DNA of 64,000 nucleotides from assembly GCA_016707425.1 (NCBI GenBank), contig JADJHU010000009.1, forward strand, positions 1-64,000, read 5' to 3'. The position numbers were made by a program, and so were the translations under genes. Below the pieces are notes generated by a model that saw nothing but the letters and a program-made list of their open reading frames with translations, was not told the DNA's origin and searched no databases. The DNA comes from Gammaproteobacteria bacterium. Its GTDB lineage: Bacteria > Pseudomonadota > Gammaproteobacteria > Steroidobacterales > Steroidobacteraceae. Shown piece after piece: positions 34,168 to 42,437 of this stretch (position 1 is its first letter; each line of letters begins with the position of its first letter).

Positions 34168-36354
34168 CCGCGCCGCATGGCGGTGCACGCTGACCGGCAC
34201 CGCACTCATGCGCGGGATGCCGCTGTGCGGGTCGAAATCCCGGTCCACGGGAATCAGTCGCCCGATGTTGCTGCCAGCAGTGCGCGCGAGCGCCGCCTCA
34301 TCTCCTCCGGGCAGATCGCCGAAGGCGTGGGTCATGGAAACGAGCCCCCGCCTGAGCCCCGGGTCGGCCTCGGCAATACCGAGGATGGTGCCGTAGTCCG
34401 AACGGATCTCGATGAGCTCACCCGGTGCTACAGTGAGTGCGGCGAGGTCGTCGGGGTGCATGAAGGCCGGATTGTGACGCGACTTGCGCACGAGGAGGGG
34501 GAAGCTGCGGCCGAAGGAGTTGTAGACGTCGGGCAGGCGCCTGGGCACGAGGCGGTACGCATGATCAGCCGTGATCGCTTCTGTCTCGCTGGCGACTTCG
34601 CGGAGCTCCGTGAGCATTGCGGCGTTCGCGAGATCGAGTCGTGCCCCGCAGGCGGGATCCTTCGGCTGTACGGTGACGGCCTCCTCGCCGAACACATGGC
34701 CGTGAGCGTGGGTCTTCACCTGCGCGAGCGGCACGCGCGAACCGCGGGTGAGAACCTCGAGCAGCTCGTCGGTCGTCGGCTGCCGCTGCATGTCGAGCTG
34801 CACGGGCTCTGCGGCGCTCCCTGACGAGATCCACGGATATGCGGGCGCGAGCGAGAGCGCCAGTCCCATGCGCCGGGCCAGGCCGTGGAAGAGCTCCCAG
34901 TCCTCGATCACGTCCGCACTGGCCGGCGGGTCGATGAGCTGCGGCGCGTACTGCGCATACGGTGACTCGTAGCCCATGCCATAGGCGTAGGTCGACAGCG
35001 TCTCGATGGGCAGTGTGAGTCCCGGCTGCTCGAGCGAGAGTCGCGGCGCGATCACGTAGTGTGCGAGCTTCGAGGTGGCCGACATCTCGGGGTCCACGGT
35101 CACCAGCAGCTCGAGCCGCTGCATGGCCGCGAGCGTCTTCTGTTGGTCGGGCCAGGCGGCCACCGGGTTGCCACCGACGCAGATGAGAGCGCGCACCTGC
35201 CCCGCGCCCTCGAGCAGGATCTCCTCGGGCAGCGCGGCCGTCGGCAATCCTGCAGCGGTATTGGTGAAACCCCGCACCCGCAGCCGCTCGCCGAAGCCCC
35301 AGCCCGGACCCGGTGCGACGGGCTGGGCCCGCGGCAGGAATGCAGGGGTGAGGACGCCGGGGTTGGGCACGCGCTCGCCCGCGCGAAGCCAGCGCCCGCA
35401 GATCGTGTTCAGGCAGAGGAGGAGATACTCGCTCAGTGTGCCGCGCGGCGCCATGTTCGGTCCGGTGCCCGCCACTGCGAAACCCCGCGGCCCTGCCGCG
35501 AAGATGCGCGCCGCGCGGACGAGCAGGTCTGCGGGCACGTCGGCACGCTGCGCGACGAGCTCGGGCGTGAAGGGGTCGACGGCACGGGCGAGCTCCTCGA
35601 GCCCCTGGGCATTCTCGGCGGCGAAGCGCCGGTCGAGCCGCTCTTCCTGCAGGATCACGCGCAGCATGCCTGCGATGATGGCCGGATCCTCGCCCGGGCG
35701 GCACTGCAGGTGCACGGTGGCGAGGCGTGCCGACTCGGTGCGCCTGGGATCGACGACGATCAGCTGCAGTCCACGCCGTACGGCCGCGTGCAGCTGCCCG
35801 GCGCCGTTGTTCGGCGGTGCCCCGATCGAGCGCGACACGGGGGGATTGGCTCCCACGATCATCCAGGTGTCGGCCCCCGCGAAGGTCTGCGGACCGGCAG
35901 CCCATCGACCATGCAAGGCCATGGCGATGCCCTTGCCGGGTTTGTCGATCGTGGCCGGCACGAAGCGCATCGGCGAGTCGATGGCGTTCATCCAGGCCAT
36001 CGCCATGGGTGTCGCAAGCGGATACATGAACGCGTAGGTGCCCGCATAGAGGGCGATGGACCGTGGGCCGTGACGCTCCAGGAGCCCGGCCAGCGTCGTG
36101 GCGATCTCGTCGAGAGCCTGCTCGTGGGCGACAGGAGCGTGTGTGCCGTCTGCGCCGCGTTTCATCGAGTGCAGGAGCCGTCCCGCGTGACGGTGCTGCT
36201 CCGGCAGCGTGCGGCCCTTGGGGCAGATGTACCCACCGTAGAGCGGGTTGTCGCGGTCGCCGGCCGCGGCGACGACCTGCCCGTCGGAGACTTCGACGAG
36301 GATGCCGCAGTGAGCGGCACAGACGCGGCAAATCGTTGGACGCATTTCGGCCAT
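34156..36354 (-). CDS. Molybdopterin-dependent oxidoreductase with N-terminal [4Fe-4S] motif
   Basis: 732 residues of the DMSO reductase/formate dehydrogenase family. The N-terminal CRVCAAHCGILVEV and YICPKGRTL supply the four cysteines of a [4Fe-4S] cluster. Molybdopterin contacts appear in VGANPPVSRSIGAPP, VVDPRRTES and GGNPVAAWPDQ; the C-terminal domain starts near YRLVPRRLPDVYN. No electron-transfer or membrane-anchor subunit is encoded nearby, and no Tat signal is visible, so the partner is unknown. Relatives in degradative clusters hydroxylate or reduce substrates; formate oxidation is not established. Confidence 0.88.
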   Translation of the reverse strand: MAEMRPTICRVCAAHCGILVEVSDGQVVAAAGDRDNPLYGGYICPKGRTLPEQHRHAGRLLHSMKRGADGTHAPVAHEQALDEIATTLAGLLERHGPRSIALYAGTYAFMYPLATPMAMAWMNAIDSPMRFVPATIDKPGKGIAMALHGRWAAGPQTFAGADTWMIVGANPPVSRSIGAPPNNGAGQLHAAVRRGLQLIVVDPRRTESARLATVHLQCRPGEDPAIIAGMLRVILQEERLDRRFAAENAQGLEELARAVDPFTPELVAQRADVPADLLVRAARIFAAGPRGFAVAGTGPNMAPRGTLSEYLLLCLNTICGRWLRAGERVPNPGVLTPAFLPRAQPVAPGPGWGFGERLRVRGFTNTAAGLPTAALPEEILLEGAGQVRALICVGGNPVAAWPDQQKTLAAMQRLELLVTVDPEMSATSKLAHYVIAPRLSLEQPGLTLPIETLSTYAYGMGYESPYAQYAPQLIDPPASADVIEDWELFHGLARRMGLALSLAPAYPWISSGSAAEPVQLDMQRQPTTDELLEVLTRGSRVPLAQVKTHAHGHVFGEEAVTVQPKDPACGARLDLANAAMLTELREVASETEAITADHAYRLVPRRLPDVYNSFGRSFPLLVRKSRHNPAFMHPDDLAALTVAPGELIEIRSDYGTILGIAEADPGLRRGLVSMTHAFGDLPGGDEAALARTAGSNIGRLIPVDRDFDPHSGIPRMSAVPVSVHRHAARLDS

Positions 36355-36510
36355 CTGGAACTTCCGGGGCGCTGTGACCGGGGAGAGCCTATCGCAACGC
36401 CGTCTCGTACTGCACTCATGAAACGACTTGTTGCGGCAACGCGACAGAATTGCGCGCCGCCGGCTGCTCCGCTAAGCTGCGGTAATTCCCTGCGTTGAGG
36501 AGCTTTTTGG

Positions 36511-38721
36511 ATGTCGACCATGCGCATTCGGTTTGCGATCGCCACAGCCATTGCTGCTGCGGCCCCCGCCTTCGTACAGGCCCAGCAGAGCAGTGAGCCT
36601 GCCATCGAGGAAGTGATCGTCACGGCGCAGAAGCGCGAAGAGAAACTGCAGGACGTGCCGATCGCCATCACCGCCATCTCGAGCGAGCAGCTCACGACGC
36701 GCGGCATCAACAACATGCTCGACCTGCAGTCGGTGACGCCGAACCTCCAGGTCAGCAAGTACCCGAACAGCAACGTCGTCTCCCAGGTGTCGATCCGTGG
36801 CGGTGTCACGGTGAATGGCGCGATGTACTGGGAGCCCAGCACTGCGATGTACCTCGATGGCGTGTACCTCGGCAAGGCCGTGGGCTCGGTCTTCGACATC
36901 GTGGATCTCGAGCGCATCGAGGTGCTGCGTGGCCCGCAGGGCACGCTCTATGGACGCAATGCGATGGCCGGTGCGGTGAATTTCATCACCCGCAAGCCCT
37001 CGGGCGAGTTCAGCGGCTCGGCGAGCCTCGAACTCGGCAACTACGGCGCACATGTCGAAAAGGTCTCGCTCGATCTGCCGCGCTGGGGTATCGCGCGACT
37101 GTCGGTGGCGGCACGCAAGGAAGACCGCGACGGCTTCGTGAAGCTCACCCAGGGTGGCGAGCTCGACAGCCGTGACCAGCTCGGTGCGCGAGTGGCGCTC
37201 GGACTGGATTTCACCGACCACTTCGTGGCCGAGTACGTGTTCGACTACACCCATATCCATCAGGCACCGATGAACAGCCAGATCTACAGGGTGAAGCCGC
37301 CGACGTCCGGTCCGACCGCCCCGCTGTTCAGCGCCGCGGCGGCCTATGCCTCACGCGACCGACTCGGACTGGTGAGCACCAACTATCCGGGCTACGAGCA
37401 GCTCGATCTCCACGGGCATGCATTGACACTCACTTTGGACCTCAATGAGCGAAACCAGCTGAAGTCGATCAGTTCGCGCCGCACGCTGCGCAATGACGAC
37501 TCGGTGGACTTCGATGGCACTCCGCTCGGCATCATGACGTCGAACCGCATTTCGACCTTCGAGCAGAAGTCCCAGGAGCTGCAGTGGGTGGGCAATAGCC
37601 AGCGGCTGAACTACGTCGCGGGTCTGTACTACTACGAGGATGACGGCCAGACGATCAATCCGCACATCTTCTTCTTCGGCACCGACAGCTCCCAGTATGG
37701 CTTTGGGGCCAAGGCGAAATCCGCCTACGGACAGGCGGACTGGCACGCCACTGACGCGTTGACTCTGACGGCTGGGCTGCGGTACACGAAAGAAGACCGG
37801 ACTGGCTGGCGCTTCAAGAGCGTCACCGGTGCCGGCTCGGCTATTCCAAGGGTCTCTGGTGACGCGTCGTTTTCGGCGACTACGCCATTGGCTACTATTG
37901 CCTACAAGATCAACGAAAGCCTGAACGTATACGCAAAGTACTCGGAGGGCTTCAAGAGCGGGAGCCTGCAGGGCGAGGCACCCTCGGTGGCCGAGGCATT
38001 GACCCCGTTCAAGCCGGAGAAGCAGAAGACCTACGAAATCGGCGGGAAATTCAGTTCCAGCGACGGCCGTATACAGCTGAACGGAGCGGTCTTCTACAAC
38101 GACATCACTGACATGCAGGTGAGCCAGTTCACAGGGCTGCCGGGCCTGTCCGTGATCCGTAACGCTGGCGCCGCCACGACCAAGGGCTTCGAGCTCGAAG
38201 GCGTGTGGCGGCCGACCGATGCGCTGCGACTCCAGGCGAGCTACGGGTACTTGGATGGCAAATACGACGAGTTCATGGAGGCGCCTGCTCCGAGTCAGCC
38301 GATCACCAATGTGGCGAGCAACCGCTCTTTCCCACATGCGCCCGAGAGCACACTCAGCCTGCTGATCGACGCGCGTCTGGCACAGACTCGATCGGGTCGG
38401 TTGCACCTGGTCGCAGACTACAGCTACACCTCGAGCCTGTATGCCTATGCGTACCAGATCGAGACCGTGGATCCGACCCGCGCAACGGCGGGTACCACCA
38501 AGGTTGACGGCTACGGACTCCTCAACCTGCGCCTGGGTCTCGACGAGATTCCGTTCGGTGGCCCGGGTCGCGCGGATCTCGCACTCTGGGTGCGCAATGC
38601 CACGAACGAGCAGCTGCCGGTCAATTTTGTCGATCTTGGACCGGGCTTCTTCGCGGACTACGTGGTGTCCTACTACCAGAACCCGCGCACCTATGGCGCG
38701 ACCTTCAGCTATCGCTGGTAG
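36511..38721 (+). CDS. TonB-dependent receptor
   Basis: 736 residues with a signal peptide (IRFAIATAIAAAAPAFVQA). EEVIVTAQKREEKLQDVP resembles the TonB box region; the plug contains VDLERIEVLRGPQGTLYGRN, and the barrel ends in TFSYRW with a terminal aromatic. The start is an ATG with GAGGAG upstream. It is divergent from the molybdopterin enzyme with 156 bases between starts. Probable role: uptake of a hydrophobic substrate; no ligand can be read from the sequence. Confidence 0.93.
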   Translation: MSTMRIRFAIATAIAAAAPAFVQAQQSSEPAIEEVIVTAQKREEKLQDVPIAITAISSEQLTTRGINNMLDLQSVTPNLQVSKYPNSNVVSQVSIRGGVTVNGAMYWEPSTAMYLDGVYLGKAVGSVFDIVDLERIEVLRGPQGTLYGRNAMAGAVNFITRKPSGEFSGSASLELGNYGAHVEKVSLDLPRWGIARLSVAARKEDRDGFVKLTQGGELDSRDQLGARVALGLDFTDHFVAEYVFDYTHIHQAPMNSQIYRVKPPTSGPTAPLFSAAAAYASRDRLGLVSTNYPGYEQLDLHGHALTLTLDLNERNQLKSISSRRTLRNDDSVDFDGTPLGIMTSNRISTFEQKSQELQWVGNSQRLNYVAGLYYYEDDGQTINPHIFFFGTDSSQYGFGAKAKSAYGQADWHATDALTLTAGLRYTKEDRTGWRFKSVTGAGSAIPRVSGDASFSATTPLATIAYKINESLNVYAKYSEGFKSGSLQGEAPSVAEALTPFKPEKQKTYEIGGKFSSSDGRIQLNGAVFYNDITDMQVSQFTGLPGLSVIRNAGAATTKGFELEGVWRPTDALRLQASYGYLDGKYDEFMEAPAPSQPITNVASNRSFPHAPESTLSLLIDARLAQTRSGRLHLVADYSYTSSLYAYAYQIETVDPTRATAGTTKVDGYGLLNLRLGLDEIPFGGPGRADLALWVRNATNEQLPVNFVDLGPGFFADYVVSYYQNPRTYGATFSYRW

Positions 38722-38731
38722 CAGCACAGGC

Positions 38732-39355
38732 GTGAACCGGATCGGCACGACACTCACCGCGGCACTCCTGGCTGCGGTGAGTGTCGTCGCCACGGCGGAT
38801 CCGGTGGCCAGTGCGCATCGCCGGGACGCCACGGAAACCGGTGGCGACGCTGAAGCGGCAGCGGCGGCGAAACGTGGCATCGAGGCGATGAGTGCGCTGC
38901 AGACCCGCCTCGCGGGACGGCTCATGGCGGAGATGGCACGAGGCGGCCCGGTGGCCGCCGTCGGGGTGTGTCGCGACGAAGCCCAGCAGCTCACCGCCTC
39001 CGTGTCGGCGGAGCTGGGTGTCGAGATCGGGCGGACCAGTCACCGGCTGCGCAATCCCCTCAATGTGGCCCGGCCCTGGGTGGTACCGCTGCTGCCCGCC
39101 TATGCAGGCCGGCGAGCAGAGGATGCGGGAATGCGGATCGTCGATCTCGGCGACCGTGTGGGCGTAGTCAAGCCGCTGGCGACGCAGCCGCTCTGTCTGA
39201 ACTGTCATGGCGACCGCGATGCCATGGCGCCTGAAATCCGCGAGATGATCGCGAAGGCCTATCCGTCGGACGAGGCCACGGGCTTCGCGCTCGGCGAGGT
39301 TCGTGGCCTGATCTGGGCGGAAGTCCCGAAGGCGGGACTCGGTGGGAACGATTAG
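38732..39355 (+). CDS. Exported DUF3365 (Tll0287-like) heme protein
   Basis: 207 residues starting at GTG 38732. The N-terminal TTLTAALLAAVSVVATADPVASA is a signal peptide. One c-type heme motif, CLNCH, lies near residue 155 in the DUF3365 context: EIGRTSHRLRNPLNVARPW before it and LGEVRGLIWAEVP after it. It is a periplasmic redox or sensor protein. It starts 10 bases after the TonB receptor stop, so both are co-transcribed; a link between uptake and a heme sensor is only a guess. Confidence 0.83.
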   Translation: MNRIGTTLTAALLAAVSVVATADPVASAHRRDATETGGDAEAAAAAKRGIEAMSALQTRLAGRLMAEMARGGPVAAVGVCRDEAQQLTASVSAELGVEIGRTSHRLRNPLNVARPWVVPLLPAYAGRRAEDAGMRIVDLGDRVGVVKPLATQPLCLNCHGDRDAMAPEIREMIAKAYPSDEATGFALGEVRGLIWAEVPKAGLGGND

Positions 39356-39681
39356 CGCCTGCTGCGCTTCCGGATCGCATCCCGATAGACCGCCGCCCGC
39401 ATGAGCAGCATCGCGGTGATCGGCGCGGTCACCACGACGAACAGCGTGATCAGCAGCTCATGAGCGACGGGCCGCCCGAGCATCGCTGAAGACACCAGCA
39501 TCGAAGTGACCAGCACGCATCCGCTTCCGAGTGTCGTACCGATCGTGGGTGCGTGCATGCGCGACGGGAAGTCACGCAGACGCACGAGTCCCAGGGCGCC
39601 GATCATGGCGAGCAGCCCACCGGCAACCAGCAGCAGCGTGCCCGGCACCGTGACCCAGAGTGGCAGCCCGGGTGTCGTCAT
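39352..39681 (-). CDS. mrpG: Na+/H+ antiporter subunit MrpG
   Basis: 109 residues with three hydrophobic segments. MIGALGLVRLRDFPSRMHAPT is the MnhG/PhaG/MrpG signature. It is the last gene of the seven-subunit antiporter operon and overlaps mrpF by 4 bases and the convergent DUF3365 gene by 4 bases. Confidence 0.93.
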   Translation of the reverse strand: MTTPGLPLWVTVPGTLLLVAGGLLAMIGALGLVRLRDFPSRMHAPTIGTTLGSGCVLVTSMLVSSAMLGRPVAHELLITLFVVVTAPITAMLLMRAAVYRDAIRKRSRR

Positions 39682-39959
39682 GGCTCGATCACCTCGCCGC
39701 GCAACAGGAATTTCGCCAGCGCAACGGTGCCGACGAAACCGAAGAGCGCGATCAGGAGTGCTGTGCCGAAGTAGACCAAGGAGCCGGAGCGGATGCCGAG
39801 CATCAGGAGCGTGAGCATGCCGTTCATGTAAATCGCGTCGAAAGCCAGTACGCGATCCTGCGCAGCGGGGCCGCGCAGCAGGCGCACGAGCGCGAGCAGG
39901 ATCGCGAGTGCGAAGCAGAGCGATGCGAACCACGCAGCGCCCTGGAATATGGCGTTCAC
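39678..39959 (-). CDS. mrpF: Na+/H+ antiporter subunit MrpF
   Basis: 93 residues with three membrane segments. RLLRGPAAQDRVLAFDAIYMN is the MrpF signature, with the conserved aspartate-containing DRVLAFD. It overlaps both neighbours by 4 bases, showing a tightly coupled operon. Confidence 0.93.
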   Translation of the reverse strand: MNAIFQGAAWFASLCFALAILLALVRLLRGPAAQDRVLAFDAIYMNGMLTLLMLGIRSGSLVYFGTALLIALFGFVGTVALAKFLLRGEVIEP

Positions 39960-40453
39960 TCGAAGATCCTGATGAGCGGCTGCTCATAGCGTGTCTTGAT
40001 GAGGTGGATCCACCCGATCCCGTCGCGCAGATCGAGCACGTGCAGCGTGAGAGAGTGTCCGTCGGGTGCGAGACCCACCCACACAGTGCCGGGTGTCGCG
40101 GTGATGATCGTGGCGAGCGCTGCGAGCCCGTGGGGATCACGGAGCTCGAGCGGAATGTCCAGGAAGCCTGCATGCACAGGCCGGTTTCCCACCAGTCCGA
40201 GGACGATGCGCGCGACATTGAAGCTGGAACGCGTGATGTCCGTGAGGACCATGAGCAGCAGGCCGGGCACGGTGCGCATCCTCCGCAGCCGGGGTCGCAG
40301 AGGGCGCAGCGCCGAGGTGGTCCGCGCGAGCGCAAGCGCGAGCAGTGCGGCGAATGCGATCTGCCCGAGTGCAAGCGTCTGATTGAGCAGCAGCCACGAG
40401 GCGGCGAGCGCGGTCGTGAGCACGGGAGGGGGGCTGCTCGAGGGCTTCTTCAC
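39956..40453 (-). CDS. mrpE: Na+/H+ antiporter subunit MrpE
   Basis: 165 residues. Start GTG at 40453 overlaps the mrpD stop. Two N-terminal membrane helices are followed by a soluble part with VLTDITRSSFNVARIVL and ATPGTVWVGLAPDGHSLTLHV, the MrpE/MnhE hallmark. Without E the Mrp complex is unstable in other species. Confidence 0.9.
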   Translation of the reverse strand: MKKPSSSPPPVLTTALAASWLLLNQTLALGQIAFAALLALALARTTSALRPLRPRLRRMRTVPGLLLMVLTDITRSSFNVARIVLGLVGNRPVHAGFLDIPLELRDPHGLAALATIITATPGTVWVGLAPDGHSLTLHVLDLRDGIGWIHLIKTRYEQPLIRIFE

Positions 40454-42093
40454 GGCGCAGGAGTCCCCGGCCGGTCGCTGCCGGTCTTCTCGGGGAGGAT
40501 GGCGCGGATGTAGGTCTGTGGCTCGTGCAGGGACCGCGCGGCAGACTCGAGATAATTCATGACCGGGCCGGGGTGTGCCGCGAGTGCGAAGCAGAAGATC
40601 ACCAGCGCTGCGACCGGCGCCGCTTCGAGGAGCCGCAGGCGTGGTGTCGCGCGCTCCGTGACAGCCCAGAAGATCCCGGAGCCCATGCGTGTCAGGGCGA
40701 CGAGCCCGGCGAGGCCGGCCGCGATCACCGACGCGATCAGCAACCAGGTCGAGATGGCACCCGGTGCTGCATTGAGCGCCGTGGACAGCAGCATGAACTT
40801 GGCGACGAATCCCGGCAGGGGTGGCAGTCCGGTGACCAGCAACACGCAGCACACGAACACGAGACCGAGGAAAGCCATGGGCGCGGGGATGGCGACGCCC
40901 ACCTCGTCCCCAGTGTCGTAGGCATCAGGCTCGCGGATGCCATAGGCGACGTAGGGCGGCGAAGGCATCGCCACCGGCCGCGCGTGCTGCGTATCGTGGG
41001 GTCGCATGCGGGCAGTCATTCCGGCGAGCATGAAGAAGATCCCCGAAGCCAGCGCAGAGGTGATGAGATAGAAGAGAGCCGGTGCCGTCAGCGCCTCGAT
41101 CCCGAGGCCGAAGGCAGCGAGCAGAATGCCGGTCGAAACGATCACGGAGTGGCTGATGAGCCGCACGAGTCGCTGCGCGCCGAGCATGCCGTTCATGCCG
41201 GCCGCCAGCGTCGCGAGCCCGATGCCGAAGAGCGCAGTCTGGAGTGTCGAGGCCGCGGCCTCGTTCAGGCTCAGCAGTGTGCCCAGGCGCAGGAGTGCAT
41301 AGATACCCACCTTCGTCAGCATGACGAAGACGGCGGCGACCGGTTCGATTGCGGCCGAATAGGTGTCCGGGAGCCAGAAATTCAGCGGCCAGCTCGCAGC
41401 CTTGACCAGAAAAGCGACACCCAGGATCGCCGCACCCGTATCGAACAGGATGCGCGCCGGGCCGCTCAGCAGCCCTGCATGTACCGTCAGATCCGCCATG
41501 TTGAGCGTGCCCGTGACGCCGTAGATCAGCGCGACCCCGGTCAGGAAGAGCAGCGACGCGGCAAGATTCACGGCGATGTAGTGCAGGCCGGCGCGGACGC
41601 GAACCGTGCCTGCCCCACGAAGCACCAGGCCATAGGAGGCCGCCAGCAGCACCTCGAAGAACACGAAGAGGTTGAAGAGATCCCCGGTCAGGAACGCACC
41701 ATTCAGGCCCATCGCCAGGAACTGCAGCAGGGCGTGAAAGGGCTGTCCGGGCCGGTCCCAGCGGGCGATCGAATAGACGAGCACCGAGAGGGCGATCGTC
41801 GCGCTGAGTGCGACCATGATGGCAGCGAGCCGGTCGACGACCAGCACGATGCCGAACGGAGGCGGCCATCCTCCGATCCTGTACACCGCGGTGTCTGCGG
41901 GCCAGGCCTGCGATGTGGCATCAGAGGTCAGATAGAGGAGTCCTGCGGCCGCGGCGAACTGCACGAGCATCGAGATCACCGCGAGCGTCAGGCGTGCGGC
42001 CCGGTGCGATTCCGGGAGCAGCAGCAGGGCTGCACCCGCCGTCAGCGGCACGACGATCGGCAGGATCGGCAGATGCTGCAGCCACAGGTTCAT
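40450..42093 (-). CDS. mrpD: Na+/H+ antiporter subunit MrpD
   Basis: 547 residues, polytopic, related to NuoN/NuoM. Proton-path features include LFVFFEVLLAASYGLVL (conserved glutamate) and FLVKAASWPLNFWLPDTYS (conserved lysine). An extended hydrophilic loop after LAGMTARMRPHDT is slightly longer than usual. Start ATG 42093 overlaps the mrpC stop. Confidence 0.93.
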   Translation of the reverse strand: MNLWLQHLPILPIVVPLTAGAALLLLPESHRAARLTLAVISMLVQFAAAAGLLYLTSDATSQAWPADTAVYRIGGWPPPFGIVLVVDRLAAIMVALSATIALSVLVYSIARWDRPGQPFHALLQFLAMGLNGAFLTGDLFNLFVFFEVLLAASYGLVLRGAGTVRVRAGLHYIAVNLAASLLFLTGVALIYGVTGTLNMADLTVHAGLLSGPARILFDTGAAILGVAFLVKAASWPLNFWLPDTYSAAIEPVAAVFVMLTKVGIYALLRLGTLLSLNEAAASTLQTALFGIGLATLAAGMNGMLGAQRLVRLISHSVIVSTGILLAAFGLGIEALTAPALFYLITSALASGIFFMLAGMTARMRPHDTQHARPVAMPSPPYVAYGIREPDAYDTGDEVGVAIPAPMAFLGLVFVCCVLLVTGLPPLPGFVAKFMLLSTALNAAPGAISTWLLIASVIAAGLAGLVALTRMGSGIFWAVTERATPRLRLLEAAPVAALVIFCFALAAHPGPVMNYLESAARSLHEPQTYIRAILPEKTGSDRPGTPAP

Positions 42094-42437
42094 GCGTCTG
42101 ACTCCCGGCCATCGACGTGGTCGGTGCCGGTCAGCCCGCGCAGCGCGAGCAGCACCACGAGGAACAGCGCCGTGGTGGCAAAGCCGATGACGATCGCGGT
42201 CAGGACCAGCGCCTGTGGCACTGGATCCGCATAGAGACTCAGGTCGGCGGCGGGCGTACGGCCGTCGAGGATGGGCGCCCTGTGTCGTGCGAGCCGACCC
42301 ATGCCGAACACGAAGAGATTGGTGGCTTGAGACAGCAGCACGAACCCCATGAGCACCTGGAAAGTGCGCGGCCTCAGCACCAGCCACACGCCGGACGCAC
42401 TCAGCACTCCCACCGCCAGTGCAAACACCACCTCCAT
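42090..42437 (-). CDS. mrpC: Na+/H+ antiporter subunit MrpC
   Basis: 115 residues, NuoK-like with three membrane segments: VFALAVGVLSASGVWLVL, MGFVLLSQATNLFVFGMG and QALVLTAIVIGFATTALFLV. It overlaps mrpAB by 1 base and mrpD by 4 bases. Confidence 0.93.
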   Translation of the reverse strand: MEVVFALAVGVLSASGVWLVLRPRTFQVLMGFVLLSQATNLFVFGMGRLARHRAPILDGRTPAADLSLYADPVPQALVLTAIVIGFATTALFLVVLLALRGLTGTDHVDGRESDA

